DNA from: Burkholderia sp. 4M9327F10
GTDB lineage: Bacteria; Pseudomonadota; Gammaproteobacteria; Burkholderiales; Burkholderiaceae
Length of the DNA: 64,000 bases
Assembly: GCF_005503145.1 (NCBI RefSeq)
Contig: NZ_SCNV01000006.1
Coordinates: 1 to 64,000 of the forward strand
Direction of reading: 5' to 3'
The notes below the pieces were generated by a model. The model saw only the letters and a program-made list of their open reading frames with translations, searched no databases and was not told the origin of the DNA. Numbering within the stretch: position 1 is the first letter of the stretch; each line of letters starts with the position of its first letter. The position numbers were made by a program, and so were the translations under genes. Shown one piece after another: positions 8,828 through 17,504 of this stretch.

Positions 8828-11269
8828 ATGAGCCTCGATCCGCGTGCACGACTAGGGCGGCCGGCTGGCCGACGCTTCCTGTTCGAATGGGGCGCGATCG
8901 GCTGCCTGGGTATTGCGGTGATCCTCGCAAGCGCGCTCGGGCGCTGGACCGCGGGCATCGATCATCTGGTCTACGACCGCTTCCTGGCATTGCACAAGCA
9001 GCCTACGCTAGCCGATATCGTGGTGGTCGAGATTGACAACGCGAGCGTGGCGCGGCTCGGTCACTGGCCGTGGCCGCGTAGGGTCCACGCGAGCCTGCTC
9101 GCGCAACTGGCCAAAGCCCAACCGGCGGCGGTGATCTACGATGTCCTGTTCACCGAAGCCGCCGCCGACGATGCGCAGCTCGCGCACGCCATTTCCCTCA
9201 GTCCCACCTACCTGCCGGTGCTGCTCAGCCCGGAGGATAGCGAGGGCCAGCGGGTCGTGGTGAAGCCGGTGCCGCCACTCGCCGAGGCGGCGGCCGGACT
9301 CGGCCATATCAACCTGGAAGTGGACAGCGACGGCATCGTGCGCAGCGTCGCGCTGTTCGAAGGCGACGCGCATTCGCGCTGGCCGCAGTTGATGGTGCCG
9401 GTCTGGCGCGCTCTCAAAAGCGGTGCGATCCATCTCGCGCAACCGCTCGAACGCGCCGCGGGCTTGCGCGACCGCACGCTCGAGCGGGTCGACGAAGCGC
9501 GTTTTCTGATTCCTTTCAGCCTGAATGCCGCGAACTACGCGCATGTTTCGTTTGCCAGCGTCGTTGCCGGCGAGGTGCCGCCGGAGCAGTTGCGCGGCCG
9601 CCTGGTGCTGATCGGCGTGACGGCCTCGGGACTGTACGACCGCTTTGCGACGCCGGTCTCGGGCGAGCTCGGGCCGCTACCCGGCGTCTATATTCATGCC
9701 AATGTGCTCGACACATTGATGACCGGCCGGGCGATCGACCCGGTCACGGCCTTGCCGGTGGTGCTCGTCGCGCTGCTGCCGCTGGCCGCGTTGCTGGCGG
9801 GTTTTCTGGTGCTGTCGCCGCGGCGCTCGTTGTTGCTGACGCTGGGCCTGAGCCTCGTCATCATCGGCGGCAGTGCCGCCTTGCTGTACGGCGCGCGTCT
9901 GTGGATGTCGCCGGTGCCCGCGGTGCTTGCGCTGGTCGTGGTGTACCCGATCTGGAACTGGCGGCGCCTTGAAATGACCATGACCTATCTGCGCAAGGAA
10001 CTGCAGCGCCTTGCCGACGAACCGCATCTGTTGCCGGAGACGCCGCCGCGCCGCCGCGAGTTCGGCGGCGACGTGCTGGAGCAGCACATGGCGCTGATGG
10101 CGCAGGCCGCCCAGCGGGTGCAGGACATGAAGCGCTTTGTGTGGGACAGCCTCGACAGCGTGCCCGAGCCGATTCTGGTGAGCGACGTGCGTGGCGTTGT
10201 GCTGATCGCCAATCATGCGGCCACGGCGCACTTTGCGCGCCTCGGTTCGCTCAGGCCACAAGGCCGTCTGATGCGCGAGGTGCTTGGCGATCTGGCGTTC
10301 GTGAAGACCATCGACGATGGAACCGAGGGCGGTGACGCCGAAAGCGATGCGCTGGCGCGTACGCATTGGCCGGCGATCCTCGACCCGGCGCAGCGCGAAT
10401 TCGCAGACCTGATGGCGCACGGCATCGAAGTGCGCGATCTGGCCGAGCGCGACCACCTGCTGCGCTACGCCACCTGTACCAACGAAGAGGGCGAAGTAAC
10501 CGGCTGGATCGCGGGTCTGGTCGACGTCTCGGCGCTGCATGCGGCAGAGCGCCAGCGTGAGGACGCATTGCGGCTCCTGTCGCACGACATGCGCTCGCCG
10601 CAGGCCTCGATTCTGGCGTTAGTCGAGATCGAACGCGCACGCATCGAATCGGACCACGTGCACGAACTGCTCGAGCGCATTGCCCGTTACTCGCGCCGCG
10701 CGCTGACGCTGGCCGACGATTTCGTGCAACTGGCGCGCGCCGAGTCGCAGGCTTACGTGCTCGAACCGGTCAGCCTGAGCGAGCTGACCATCGACGCCAG
10801 CGACGAAGTCTGGCCCCAGGCTCACGCCAAGCAGATCCAGATGGAAACCGGCAGTGAGAGCGATGACGACGGTTACTGGATCTGCGCCGATCGCTCGTTG
10901 ATGACACGCGCGCTCGTCAATATCATGAACAATGCAGTCAAGTACAGCCCACCCGGCTCGCGCATCACCTGCACGATCGGGCCGGCCGACGGCCTGCCGC
11001 GGCGTGTGCAGTGCACGATCCGCGACCAGGGCTACGGCATTCCGCTTGAACAGCAGAGCAAACTGTTTCAGCGGTTCCGGCGCTTTCACGAGACCGAACA
11101 GCCGGAGACCGGCGGCGCAGGGCTCGGGATGGCGTTTGTCAAAACGGTCGTGACGCGCCATGGGGGCGATGTGCGCGTCGACAGCGCGCCGGGTAAGGGC
11201 ACCGCGTTTACCGTGCTGCTGCCGGCGCTCGACGACACGAAGCTCGCCACCCAGCTTGAGCACGCCTGA
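8828..11269 (+). CDS. CHASE2-domain sensor histidine kinase
   Basis: This is an 813-residue membrane sensor kinase. An N-terminal membrane segment (about 18-38) precedes an extracytoplasmic CHASE2 domain (about 45-300). Three closely spaced transmembrane helices follow (about 310-380). Then come a linker, a PAS-like region (about 435-575), and a kinase core with the phosphoacceptor His at about 586 (LLSHDMRSPQ). The ATP-binding domain has N-box NIMNNAVKYSPPGS and the glycine boxes DQGYGIP and GAGLGMAF. It starts 18 bp after the LysM-FecR gene and is the natural partner of the response regulator at 6696. The signal is unknown. Confidence 0.93.
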   Translation: MSLDPRARLGRPAGRRFLFEWGAIGCLGIAVILASALGRWTAGIDHLVYDRFLALHKQPTLADIVVVEIDNASVARLGHWPWPRRVHASLLAQLAKAQPAAVIYDVLFTEAAADDAQLAHAISLSPTYLPVLLSPEDSEGQRVVVKPVPPLAEAAAGLGHINLEVDSDGIVRSVALFEGDAHSRWPQLMVPVWRALKSGAIHLAQPLERAAGLRDRTLERVDEARFLIPFSLNAANYAHVSFASVVAGEVPPEQLRGRLVLIGVTASGLYDRFATPVSGELGPLPGVYIHANVLDTLMTGRAIDPVTALPVVLVALLPLAALLAGFLVLSPRRSLLLTLGLSLVIIGGSAALLYGARLWMSPVPAVLALVVVYPIWNWRRLEMTMTYLRKELQRLADEPHLLPETPPRRREFGGDVLEQHMALMAQAAQRVQDMKRFVWDSLDSVPEPILVSDVRGVVLIANHAATAHFARLGSLRPQGRLMREVLGDLAFVKTIDDGTEGGDAESDALARTHWPAILDPAQREFADLMAHGIEVRDLAERDHLLRYATCTNEEGEVTGWIAGLVDVSALHAAERQREDALRLLSHDMRSPQASILALVEIERARIESDHVHELLERIARYSRRALTLADDFVQLARAESQAYVLEPVSLSELTIDASDEVWPQAHAKQIQMETGSESDDDGYWICADRSLMTRALVNIMNNAVKYSPPGSRITCTIGPADGLPRRVQCTIRDQGYGIPLEQQSKLFQRFRRFHETEQPETGGAGLGMAFVKTVVTRHGGDVRVDSAPGKGTAFTVLLPALDDTKLATQLEHA

Positions 11270-11303
11270 TGGGCGCGCCGTATTTTCCTGAAGCGAGAAG
11301 AAC

Positions 11304-11912
11304 ATGAAAATTACGCTGATCTGTGCTGCGCTCGTCGCAGCAAGCCTTACCGCCGGCCTGACAGGGTGTGCCGGCGTCAGCACCGAGGTGCGCGCGTCGC
11401 CCCCGGCAACGCCGCTTGCCGGCGAGCACAGCTATGCGCTGGCGCGATCGCCGCTGCAGGACGCCAGCCAGGATCATATGCAGTACGAAACGCTGATTCG
11501 TAGCGAACTCGTGCAATACGGCTTTGTCGATGTGCAGCAGCAGAGCGCTCACTATCTGCTCTCGATTGCGTACGACACGCGCCTTGCCGGCGTGGGCGTT
11601 GGCACGGCGGATTGTGCGCAGGCGGGGTGCGATAGCCCGGGCACAGCGTCCTTCTCGCTGTTCGGCGGCAAGACGTACAGGCATTCGCTGACGCTGCGTT
11701 TCTTCGAGCAGACCAATGGGCACGAAGTCTACAAGGTGAGCGCGAGCAGCCAGGATCACGATGCCGATCCGCTGCACGCGATTCCCTATCTGGTGAAGAG
11801 CGCGCTGGCGCAATTCCCCTTCGCCGATCATCCTGACTGGCGTGTGAAACTGCGCGCCGACGATGCCGGCGGCTCACCCCGGATCACTTCAGTCAAACCG
11901 GTGCAGCCCTGA
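11304..11912 (+). CDS. Lipoprotein, DUF4136-like
   Basis: This 202-residue protein has a lipoprotein signal sequence with lipobox LTGC (residues 19-22), so Cys22 should be lipidated and the protein anchored in the envelope. The mature part resembles the DUF4136 family, with an early YALARSPLQDASQDHMQYE segment and repeated beta-strand patterns. It lies 34 bp after the kinase gene on the same strand and is probably the last gene of that signalling operon. No enzymatic motif is visible. The family assignment comes from pattern only. Confidence 0.75.
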   Translation: MKITLICAALVAASLTAGLTGCAGVSTEVRASPPATPLAGEHSYALARSPLQDASQDHMQYETLIRSELVQYGFVDVQQQSAHYLLSIAYDTRLAGVGVGTADCAQAGCDSPGTASFSLFGGKTYRHSLTLRFFEQTNGHEVYKVSASSQDHDADPLHAIPYLVKSALAQFPFADHPDWRVKLRADDAGGSPRITSVKPVQP

Positions 11913-11961
11913 GCGCCGGGGCAATGCGCCGATTTTCCATCCGGCACGTGGCTGGCGCTGT

Positions 11962-12879
11962 TTAGCCTAACGCCAGCTCGACCGATGCGCGGCGCCGCTC
12001 TTCCACCATTGTTTCGATCAACGAAGCAAGATCGTCGGTGGCGGGATCGCAGATCCGCGACGAGCGATGCAGTTCGAGATCGGCGGGCGGCAGCGTCGGC
12101 AAGCCTTCCGCCGCGCCGAGCACGCGCCAGCTTTCCGGCAGCGTGCAGCGGTCGATGATCGTCACGGCCGCGCCGTGGTTCACCGCCACCTTGATGCCGG
12201 TCGGGCTCTGGCTCGTATAGACCACGTGATAAGGGCGGTCGAGCGCTGCTAGCGCTTCGAGTCCGCGCTGGCGGTAGCAGCAGGTCTCCGGAAACAGCGC
12301 GAGCGGCACCGATGCCTGACGGTCGAGCGCGAAATCCTTGTGGGCCGCCCACACCACTTCCTCCCTCCCCAGATGCCGGCCGCCGTTCTGCGAGCCGTGC
12401 CGGACCACCAGTGCAATATCCAGCTCACCCGCCTGCAGGCGTTCGAGCAATTCGAGCGACATCCGGCAATGGATGTGCGGCCGCGCGCCTGGGCGCAGCT
12501 CGTAAAACTTCTTGAGCAGGTCCGGCAACCACAATTCGGCGTAATCCTCCGGCAGTCCAAAACGGATCACGCCCTCGCGGCTGCTCCGGTTTAGTGCGGC
12601 GATCGCCTCGTTTTGCACCTGAATAATGCGCCGGGCGTGAATCAGAAAGTTTTCCCCGTCGCGTGAAAGGGCAAGACGTCGGCTATTGCGCAGGAACATA
12701 TGCGTTTCCAGCCGCTCTTCGAGCGTGCGGATACGCAGGCTGATGGTGGATTGCGTGCGATGGAGCTGCTTCGCCGCCGCGGTGAAACCGCCGCTGTCCA
12801 CCACGGCGACGAACGCACGCACCAGTTCGGGGTCCAGAGAGCTGAGTTTGGACCAATCGGGTCCGCTGATGGCTGCCAT
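11962..12879 (-). CDS. LysR-family transcriptional regulator
   Basis: This 305-residue regulator has the LysR HTH at about residues 14-72 (LVRAFVAVVDSGGFTAAAKQLHRTQSTIS). The rest is the two-lobed effector-binding domain. I chose the ATG at 12879 (MAAISGPDW); an ATG 14 codons upstream at 12921 is also possible. It is transcribed divergently from the oxygenase-M24-ABC transporter genes, with a dyad ATTGTT-N6-AACAAT in the gap. That is the usual arrangement for a LysR protein controlling the neighbouring catabolic operon. The inducer is probably the transported substrate or a metabolite of it, which is inference. Confidence 0.9.
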   Translation of the reverse strand: MAAISGPDWSKLSSLDPELVRAFVAVVDSGGFTAAAKQLHRTQSTISLRIRTLEERLETHMFLRNSRRLALSRDGENFLIHARRIIQVQNEAIAALNRSSREGVIRFGLPEDYAELWLPDLLKKFYELRPGARPHIHCRMSLELLERLQAGELDIALVVRHGSQNGGRHLGREEVVWAAHKDFALDRQASVPLALFPETCCYRQRGLEALAALDRPYHVVYTSQSPTGIKVAVNHGAAVTIIDRCTLPESWRVLGAAEGLPTLPPADLELHRSSRICDPATDDLASLIETMVEERRRASVELALG

Positions 12880-12939
12880 CGGAATTACTCGCTTTCCAAA
12901 GAAATTTGGTGATCGAAACATGGGGACGTCGATGAGCTG

Positions 12940-12957
12940 ATTGTTGTCGAAAACAAT
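12940..12957. promoter_or_regulatory. Candidate LysR operator in the divergent intergenic region
   Basis: The dyad ATTGTT-N6-AACAAT lies between the LysR gene and the divergent oxygenase gene, 45 bp before the latter. It fits the T-N11-A type of dyad bound by LysR proteins. Assignment to this LysR protein rests on position and symmetry only. Confidence 0.5.
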
Positions 12958-13002
12958 TCAACTCACAAATCAACCTGCAAACCACGAAACTGGAGTCACA
13001 CC

Positions 13003-13890
13003 GTGTCAGCCAGCCTGCCTTTTGCCGATGCTGAATGCACCGATCTGAGCGATATCGTCGATACCGGGCGTTATCCGTTGCACGATCCGGACCACCCCCG
13101 CACGCGCGAGCTGATCGCGAACTGCCGCGCGCATCTTGCCGGCAACGGCAGCGCCGTGCTGCACGGCTTTTTGCGTCCCGCTGCACTGGAGCAGGCACGC
13201 GCCGAAGGCCTGGCGCTCGCTGCCAAGACCTATTTTTCCAGCCGCAAGGTCAATGCCTATTTCACGGCGGACGACCCGACGTTGCCCGAAGGAGACCCGC
13301 GGCGCGTCTTCATGGACCGCACCAGCGGCTTTGTGACGCGCGACGTGATTCCGGCCGACGCGATCATCCATCGCATCTATGTGGCGCAGGCAATGAAGCG
13401 CTTCGTGGCCGCGTGCCTTGGCGAGGAACGTGTCTGGGAATACGCCGATCCGTATGCCGGTCTCGTGCAGAACGTCATGCCGCCTGGCACCGAGCAGCCG
13501 TGGCACTACGACACCAACGAATTCATCGTGTCGATGATGACGCAGCAGCCCGACGCGGGCGGCGACTTCGAGTATTGCCCGAACATCCGTTCTCCTGAAG
13601 GTGAGAACTATGGCGGCGTCGGTGCGGTGGTGCGCGGCGAGACGCGTGCGCCGATCAACGTCATCACGCTGCAGCCGGGCGATCTGCAACTGTTCAAGGG
13701 CCGCTTCTCGTTGCATCGCGTCACCCAGGTGCAGGGTGGAATCGACCGTCACACGGCGATCTTCGCGTACTCGAAGAAGCCAGGCGTGATCGGCCGGCTC
13801 GAACGCACGCGGCAGCTTTATGGCCGGGTCTCCGAGATGCATCTGGAAGCCGAACAACGGCTGGTGCGTGCCGACAATCTGGTCGATTGA
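13003..13890 (+). CDS. Fe(II)/2-oxoglutarate-dependent oxygenase, HalD/BesD-like
   Basis: This 295-residue enzyme resembles the HalD/BesD group of non-heme iron enzymes that act on free amino acids or small amines. The iron-binding residues appear to be H168 and D170 (PWHYDTNEF) and H238 (FSLHRVTQV), with R249 as the probable 2-oxoglutarate anchor. Halogenases of this group replace the acidic ligand with Gly to make room for chloride. Here an Asp is present (HxD), so hydroxylation or another oxygenation is more likely than halogenation. It is the first gene of a unit with the M24 enzyme (75 bp downstream) and a betaine-type ABC importer, so the substrate is probably an imported amine. The substrate is not determinable from sequence. 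Confidence 0.82.
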   Translation: MSASLPFADAECTDLSDIVDTGRYPLHDPDHPRTRELIANCRAHLAGNGSAVLHGFLRPAALEQARAEGLALAAKTYFSSRKVNAYFTADDPTLPEGDPRRVFMDRTSGFVTRDVIPADAIIHRIYVAQAMKRFVAACLGEERVWEYADPYAGLVQNVMPPGTEQPWHYDTNEFIVSMMTQQPDAGGDFEYCPNIRSPEGENYGGVGAVVRGETRAPINVITLQPGDLQLFKGRFSLHRVTQVQGGIDRHTAIFAYSKKPGVIGRLERTRQLYGRVSEMHLEAEQRLVRADNLVD

Positions 13891-13965
13891 GCGCGCGCGC
13901 CGCTACAGCTTTGAAACCGTAGTCTTTGCTGCTCCCGATATCTATAACGTTCCCCACTGGAAACC

Positions 13966-15192
13966 ATGACGATTCTTTGCCCGACTCATCGCCCGGAAGA
14001 CTGCGAACCGACTGCGGAAGAAATTGCGCAGATCCAGCGCGACCGGCTCGCCGCCGTGCGCCGTGAGCTGAAAAAGCGCGACCTGAGCGCTGCCATCCTG
14101 TTCGACCCGACTCACATGCGCTACGCGACCGGCTCGCGCAACATGCAGGTCTATTCGATGCGCAACCCGGCGCGCTACGCGTTCATTCCGGCTGAAGGCA
14201 AGGTGGTGCTGTTCGAATACGCGGGCTGCGATTTTCTCGCCGAAGGGCTCGATACGGTCGACGAGATTCGCCCGGCCACCGCGATTTCCTATTACTTCTG
14301 CGACGACATGCTCGGCCGCGTGACCGAACGCTGGGCCGCCGAGATCGACGATCTGATCAGGCAATGCGGCGGCGGCAAGCGTATCGCCATCGAAAGCGCC
14401 ACATCCGCAGCGGCCTTCGCGCTGCAGGCGCGCGGCTACCAGATCTCCGACGCCCAGGAGCCGCTGGAACGGGCGCGAGCGATCAAGGTGCCCAACGAGA
14501 TCAAGATGATCCGCTCGTCGCTGCGCGCGGCGGAAGAGGGCGTGCACAAGCTCGAAGCGGCGCTCGTGCCCGGCATCAGCGAAAACGAGCTGTGGTCGCA
14601 TCTGCACAAGCACATCATCGAAACGGACGGCGACTATGTGGAGACGCGCCTGATCAGCTCAGGACCGCGCACCAACCCCTGGTTCCAGGAAAGCAGCCCG
14701 CGCAAGATCCAGGCGGGCGAGCTGGTCGGACTCGACACCGACGTGGTGGGACGGTTCGGCTACTACGCCGACTTCTCGCGCACTTTCCTGTGCGGCGACG
14801 GCCCGGCGACACCCGCACAGAAGAACCTCTACAAGCTCGCCTATGAGCAGGTTCATTCAAACATGGAAAACGTGCGCGCCGGCACGACCTTCCAGGAGTT
14901 TATCGCCAAGGCCTGGAGGATCCCCGGTCCGTATCAGGCTCGCCGCTATTTCGCGCTGGCGCATGGCGTCGGCATGACGGGCGAATACCCGTACATCGTG
15001 CATCGCGAGGATAACGAAGCGAAGGGCTATGACGGCGTGATGGAGCCGGGCATGACCCTGTGCATCGAGAGCTATATCGGTCACGAGGACGGCGGTGAAG
15101 GCGTCAAGCTCGAAGAGCAGGTTTATATCCGCGACGACGGCCAGCTGGAACTGCTGTCCGACTATCCATTCGAGAAACGCCTGCTCGCCTGA
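13966..15192 (+). CDS. M24-family metallohydrolase (Xaa-Pro aminopeptidase/creatinase/DddP-like)
   Basis: This 408-residue protein has the pita-bread fold of the M24 family. A creatinase-type N-terminal domain spans about 20-165 and the metal-binding catalytic domain about 175-405. Candidate metal ligands are D257 or D259 (GLDTDVVGRFGYYADFSRT), D269, H333 (LAHGVGMTGEYP), E368 and E383. The creatinase-type N-terminus suggests a small substrate. The D-x-D...D...H...E...E spacing resembles what I recall for the DMSP lyase DddP, also an M24 member, but ectoine hydrolase and proline peptidases are relatives too. Position between a 2-oxoglutarate oxygenase and a betaine-type importer favours a role in breaking down an imported osmolyte. 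Confidence 0.85.
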   Translation: MTILCPTHRPEDCEPTAEEIAQIQRDRLAAVRRELKKRDLSAAILFDPTHMRYATGSRNMQVYSMRNPARYAFIPAEGKVVLFEYAGCDFLAEGLDTVDEIRPATAISYYFCDDMLGRVTERWAAEIDDLIRQCGGGKRIAIESATSAAAFALQARGYQISDAQEPLERARAIKVPNEIKMIRSSLRAAEEGVHKLEAALVPGISENELWSHLHKHIIETDGDYVETRLISSGPRTNPWFQESSPRKIQAGELVGLDTDVVGRFGYYADFSRTFLCGDGPATPAQKNLYKLAYEQVHSNMENVRAGTTFQEFIAKAWRIPGPYQARRYFALAHGVGMTGEYPYIVHREDNEAKGYDGVMEPGMTLCIESYIGHEDGGEGVKLEEQVYIRDDGQLELLSDYPFEKRLLA

Positions 15193-15260
15193 TGGACGGC
15201 AAAGCGCGAGGCTTTCCGCGTTCGAACTCAACCTGTTTACATCTACAAGGGTGATCGACC

Positions 15261-16307
15261 ATGCAATTCAGACTACTCCGGGCGGCGCTCGCCGCTGCCG
15301 CGCTGACCCTGACCGGCACGGCGGCTCATGCAGCTTCCAATGCAGCCGATAGCTGGTGTACGCAAGGCAAGACCGTGCATTTCGCGGGTATCACGTGGGA
15401 AAGCGGTTCATTCGCCACCGAGGTGCTGCGGCAGATCATGGAAAAGGGCTACGGCTGCAAGACCGATGTCGTGCCGGGCAGCACGGCGGCGACCGAAACG
15501 GCGCTCGCGCATAACGACGTGCAGGTGTGGGCCGAGCAGTGGACGGGCCGCAGCGAAATCACGGCCAAGGCGGTCGCCAGCGGTTCGGTCAAGCTGGTGG
15601 GGGACACTTTGCCGGGCGGCACGAAGGAAGGCTGGTTCGTGCCGGAATACGTGATCAAGGGCGATCCGGCGCGCGGCATCAAGCCGGTGGCGCCGGATCT
15701 TGTGTCGGTGACGGATCTGCCGAAGTACAAGAGCGTGTTCGCCGACGACGAGGAACCGGACAAGGGCCGCTTTCTGAACTGCCCGACCGGTTGGGACTGC
15801 GAGCGCGTGAATACGCGCCTCCTGAAAGTGCTGAACCTCGACGCGACGTACACCAACTTCCACCCGGGCACCGGCGCCGCGCTGGATGCCGCGATCGCCT
15901 CCGCTTACCAGCGCGGCGCGCCGATTGTCTTCTACTACTGGGGACCGGCCGCGCTGATGGCGAAGTACAAGTTTGCGCAACTGAAGATGCCGCCGTTCAA
16001 CGACGCCTGCTGGAAGACCCTGCGCGACGAGAGCAGCACGCAGCAATGCGCGTCCTCGTACATGGTGTCGCATGTGACGGTGGGTGTGTCGGCGCCGTTC
16101 TATGACGCGGACCCGGATCTGATGTCGATGCTTGCCAAGGTCAGGTTTCCGATGGACTTCCTGAACAACACCATCCTCGAGATGAGCACGAAGAAGCTCG
16201 ACGGCTCCGCGATGGCCACGCAGTTCCTGCGCGATCACCCTGAAATGTGGAAGCAGTGGGTGCCCGCGGACGTCGCCTCGAAGGTGCAGGCGAATCTCGG
16301 AACATGA
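15261..16307 (+). CDS. ABC transporter substrate-binding protein, glycine betaine/quaternary amine type
   Basis: This 348-residue protein has a cleavable signal peptide (ALAAAALTLTGTAAHA, about 1-25) and an OpuAC-type ligand-binding domain. The motif VQVWAEQWTGRSE is typical of ProX-like binding proteins, which use aromatic boxes to hold quaternary ammonium or similar ligands. Other Trp and Tyr residues (FYYWGPAALMAKY) fit this. It is the periplasmic component of the importer formed with the permease at 16427 and the ATPase at 17505. The real ligand could be betaine, carnitine, choline or another osmolyte. Confidence 0.9.
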   Translation: MQFRLLRAALAAAALTLTGTAAHAASNAADSWCTQGKTVHFAGITWESGSFATEVLRQIMEKGYGCKTDVVPGSTAATETALAHNDVQVWAEQWTGRSEITAKAVASGSVKLVGDTLPGGTKEGWFVPEYVIKGDPARGIKPVAPDLVSVTDLPKYKSVFADDEEPDKGRFLNCPTGWDCERVNTRLLKVLNLDATYTNFHPGTGAALDAAIASAYQRGAPIVFYYWGPAALMAKYKFAQLKMPPFNDACWKTLRDESSTQQCASSYMVSHVTVGVSAPFYDADPDLMSMLAKVRFPMDFLNNTILEMSTKKLDGSAMATQFLRDHPEMWKQWVPADVASKVQANLGT

Positions 16308-16386
16308 GAGAAGCCTGAGCGAAACCGAAGCCAGGCCGGTCCCGCTCATCGTGTGAGCTGCGCGTGATCGCCTGGCGTGGGACCGG

Positions 16387-16405
16387 GTTAGCGCTTAACG
16401 CTAAC
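16387..16405. repeat. Inverted repeat between binding-protein and permease genes
   Basis: The arms GTTAGCG (16387-16393) and CGCTAAC (16399-16405) flank five bases. The element lies in the 119-bp gap upstream of the permease, 22 bp before its start codon. Such stem-loops after a binding-protein gene often help give it more stable mRNA than the membrane genes; that role here is inference. Confidence 0.5.
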
Positions 16406-16426
16406 TCAGGTCTACAGGAGTCAGTC

Positions 16427-17398
16427 ATGAATGGGTTCTTTTTGCATCTGTCGATTGTCGATGTCGTGAACGACAAGGTCGGCGCACTCGTCCAGAACTA
16501 TGGCGACACGTTTCATGCCTTCAGTCTGCTAGTGCTGAAGTATCTGCTGGTACCGCTCGAAAGCAGCTTGCGGGTTTTGCCGCCTTGGCTCGTGCTGGTG
16601 CTGGCGGGCGTGATCACCTGGCATGCGACGCGGCGCATGGGCGTGGCCGCCTTCTTCGTGCTGCTGCTCTACGCGATTGGCTGCTTTGGGCTGTGGGACA
16701 AGCTGATGGAAACACTTGCGCTGATGCTGGTGGCGACCGTCCTGTCCATCGCGATCGGCGTGCCGCTCGGCATTGTCTGTTCGCAGAGCAGCCTGCTGCG
16801 GCGCATCCTGCTGCCGGTGCTCGACATCATGCAGACGCTGCCGAGCTTCGTGTATCTGATCCCGGTGCTGATGCTGTTCGGCCTCGGCAAGGTGCCGGCG
16901 ATTTTCGCCACCGTGATCTACGCCTTGCCGCCGCTGATCCGCCTGACCGATCTGGGGATTCGCCATGTCGATGGCGATGTGGTCGAAGCGGCTCGCGCGT
17001 TCGGCACGACCCGCTGGCAGTTGCTGCTCGGTGTGCAGTTGCCGCTCGCCCGGCCGAGCATCATGGCGGGCATCAACCAGACCACGATGATGTCGCTGTC
17101 GATGGTGGTGATTGCCTCGATGATCGGCTCGCGTGGTCTTGGCGAGGACGTGCTGGCCGGCATCCAGACACTCGATGTCGGCAAGGGCACGCAGGCCGGC
17201 ATTGCCATCGTGATTCTGGCGATTGTGATCGACCGGGTCAGCCAGGGCTATGGACAGGAGCGCCGCGCCCGGCGTGTCGCGGCGGCCCAGCGCGACGCAC
17301 GGCTGCAGGCTCGCCGTCAAAGGCGTGTGCGGGCCCAGGCGCTGCAACATGCTGCACACCCCGAAGGCGCGGAACTGGCCGGCGAAGCACGCCATTGA
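16427..17398 (+). CDS. ABC transporter permease, ProW/OpuAB type
   Basis: This 323-residue inner-membrane subunit belongs to the betaine-type importer. The N-terminal part matches ProW (a periplasmic stretch followed by helices [11 protein letters not shown] and [15 protein letters not shown]). The binding-protein-dependent transport domain spans about 95-275, with the coupling segment [31 protein letters not shown]. The start at 16427 has a CAGGAG ribosome-binding site seven bases upstream. The last 50 or so residues are an unusual arginine-rich, cytosolic tail ([19 protein letters not shown]) that typical ProW proteins lack. Confidence 0.92.
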   Translation: MNGFFLHLSIVDVVNDKVGALVQNYGDTFHAFSLLVLKYLLVPLESSLRVLPPWLVLVLAGVITWHATRRMGVAAFFVLLLYAIGCFGLWDKLMETLALMLVATVLSIAIGVPLGIVCSQSSLLRRILLPVLDIMQTLPSFVYLIPVLMLFGLGKVPAIFATVIYALPPLIRLTDLGIRHVDGDVVEAARAFGTTRWQLLLGVQLPLARPSIMAGINQTTMMSLSMVVIASMIGSRGLGEDVLAGIQTLDVGKGTQAGIAIVILAIVIDRVSQGYGQERRARRVAAAQRDARLQARRQRRVRAQALQHAAHPEGAELAGEARH

Positions 17399-17504
17399 TG
17401 TCCTGTGCAGGCGGCGCGGATGGCGCTTGCGTGCGCTGCCTCGCCTGCACCCAGGCCTCACTTTACTGATGCAGTCTGCAGAACGCTGCGTAAGGAGCGG
17501 GAAG

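Noticed and set aside
13003..13890. Annotation as a true amino-acid halogenase
   Set aside because: The metal motif is HxD rather than HxG, so chloride coordination is unlikely.
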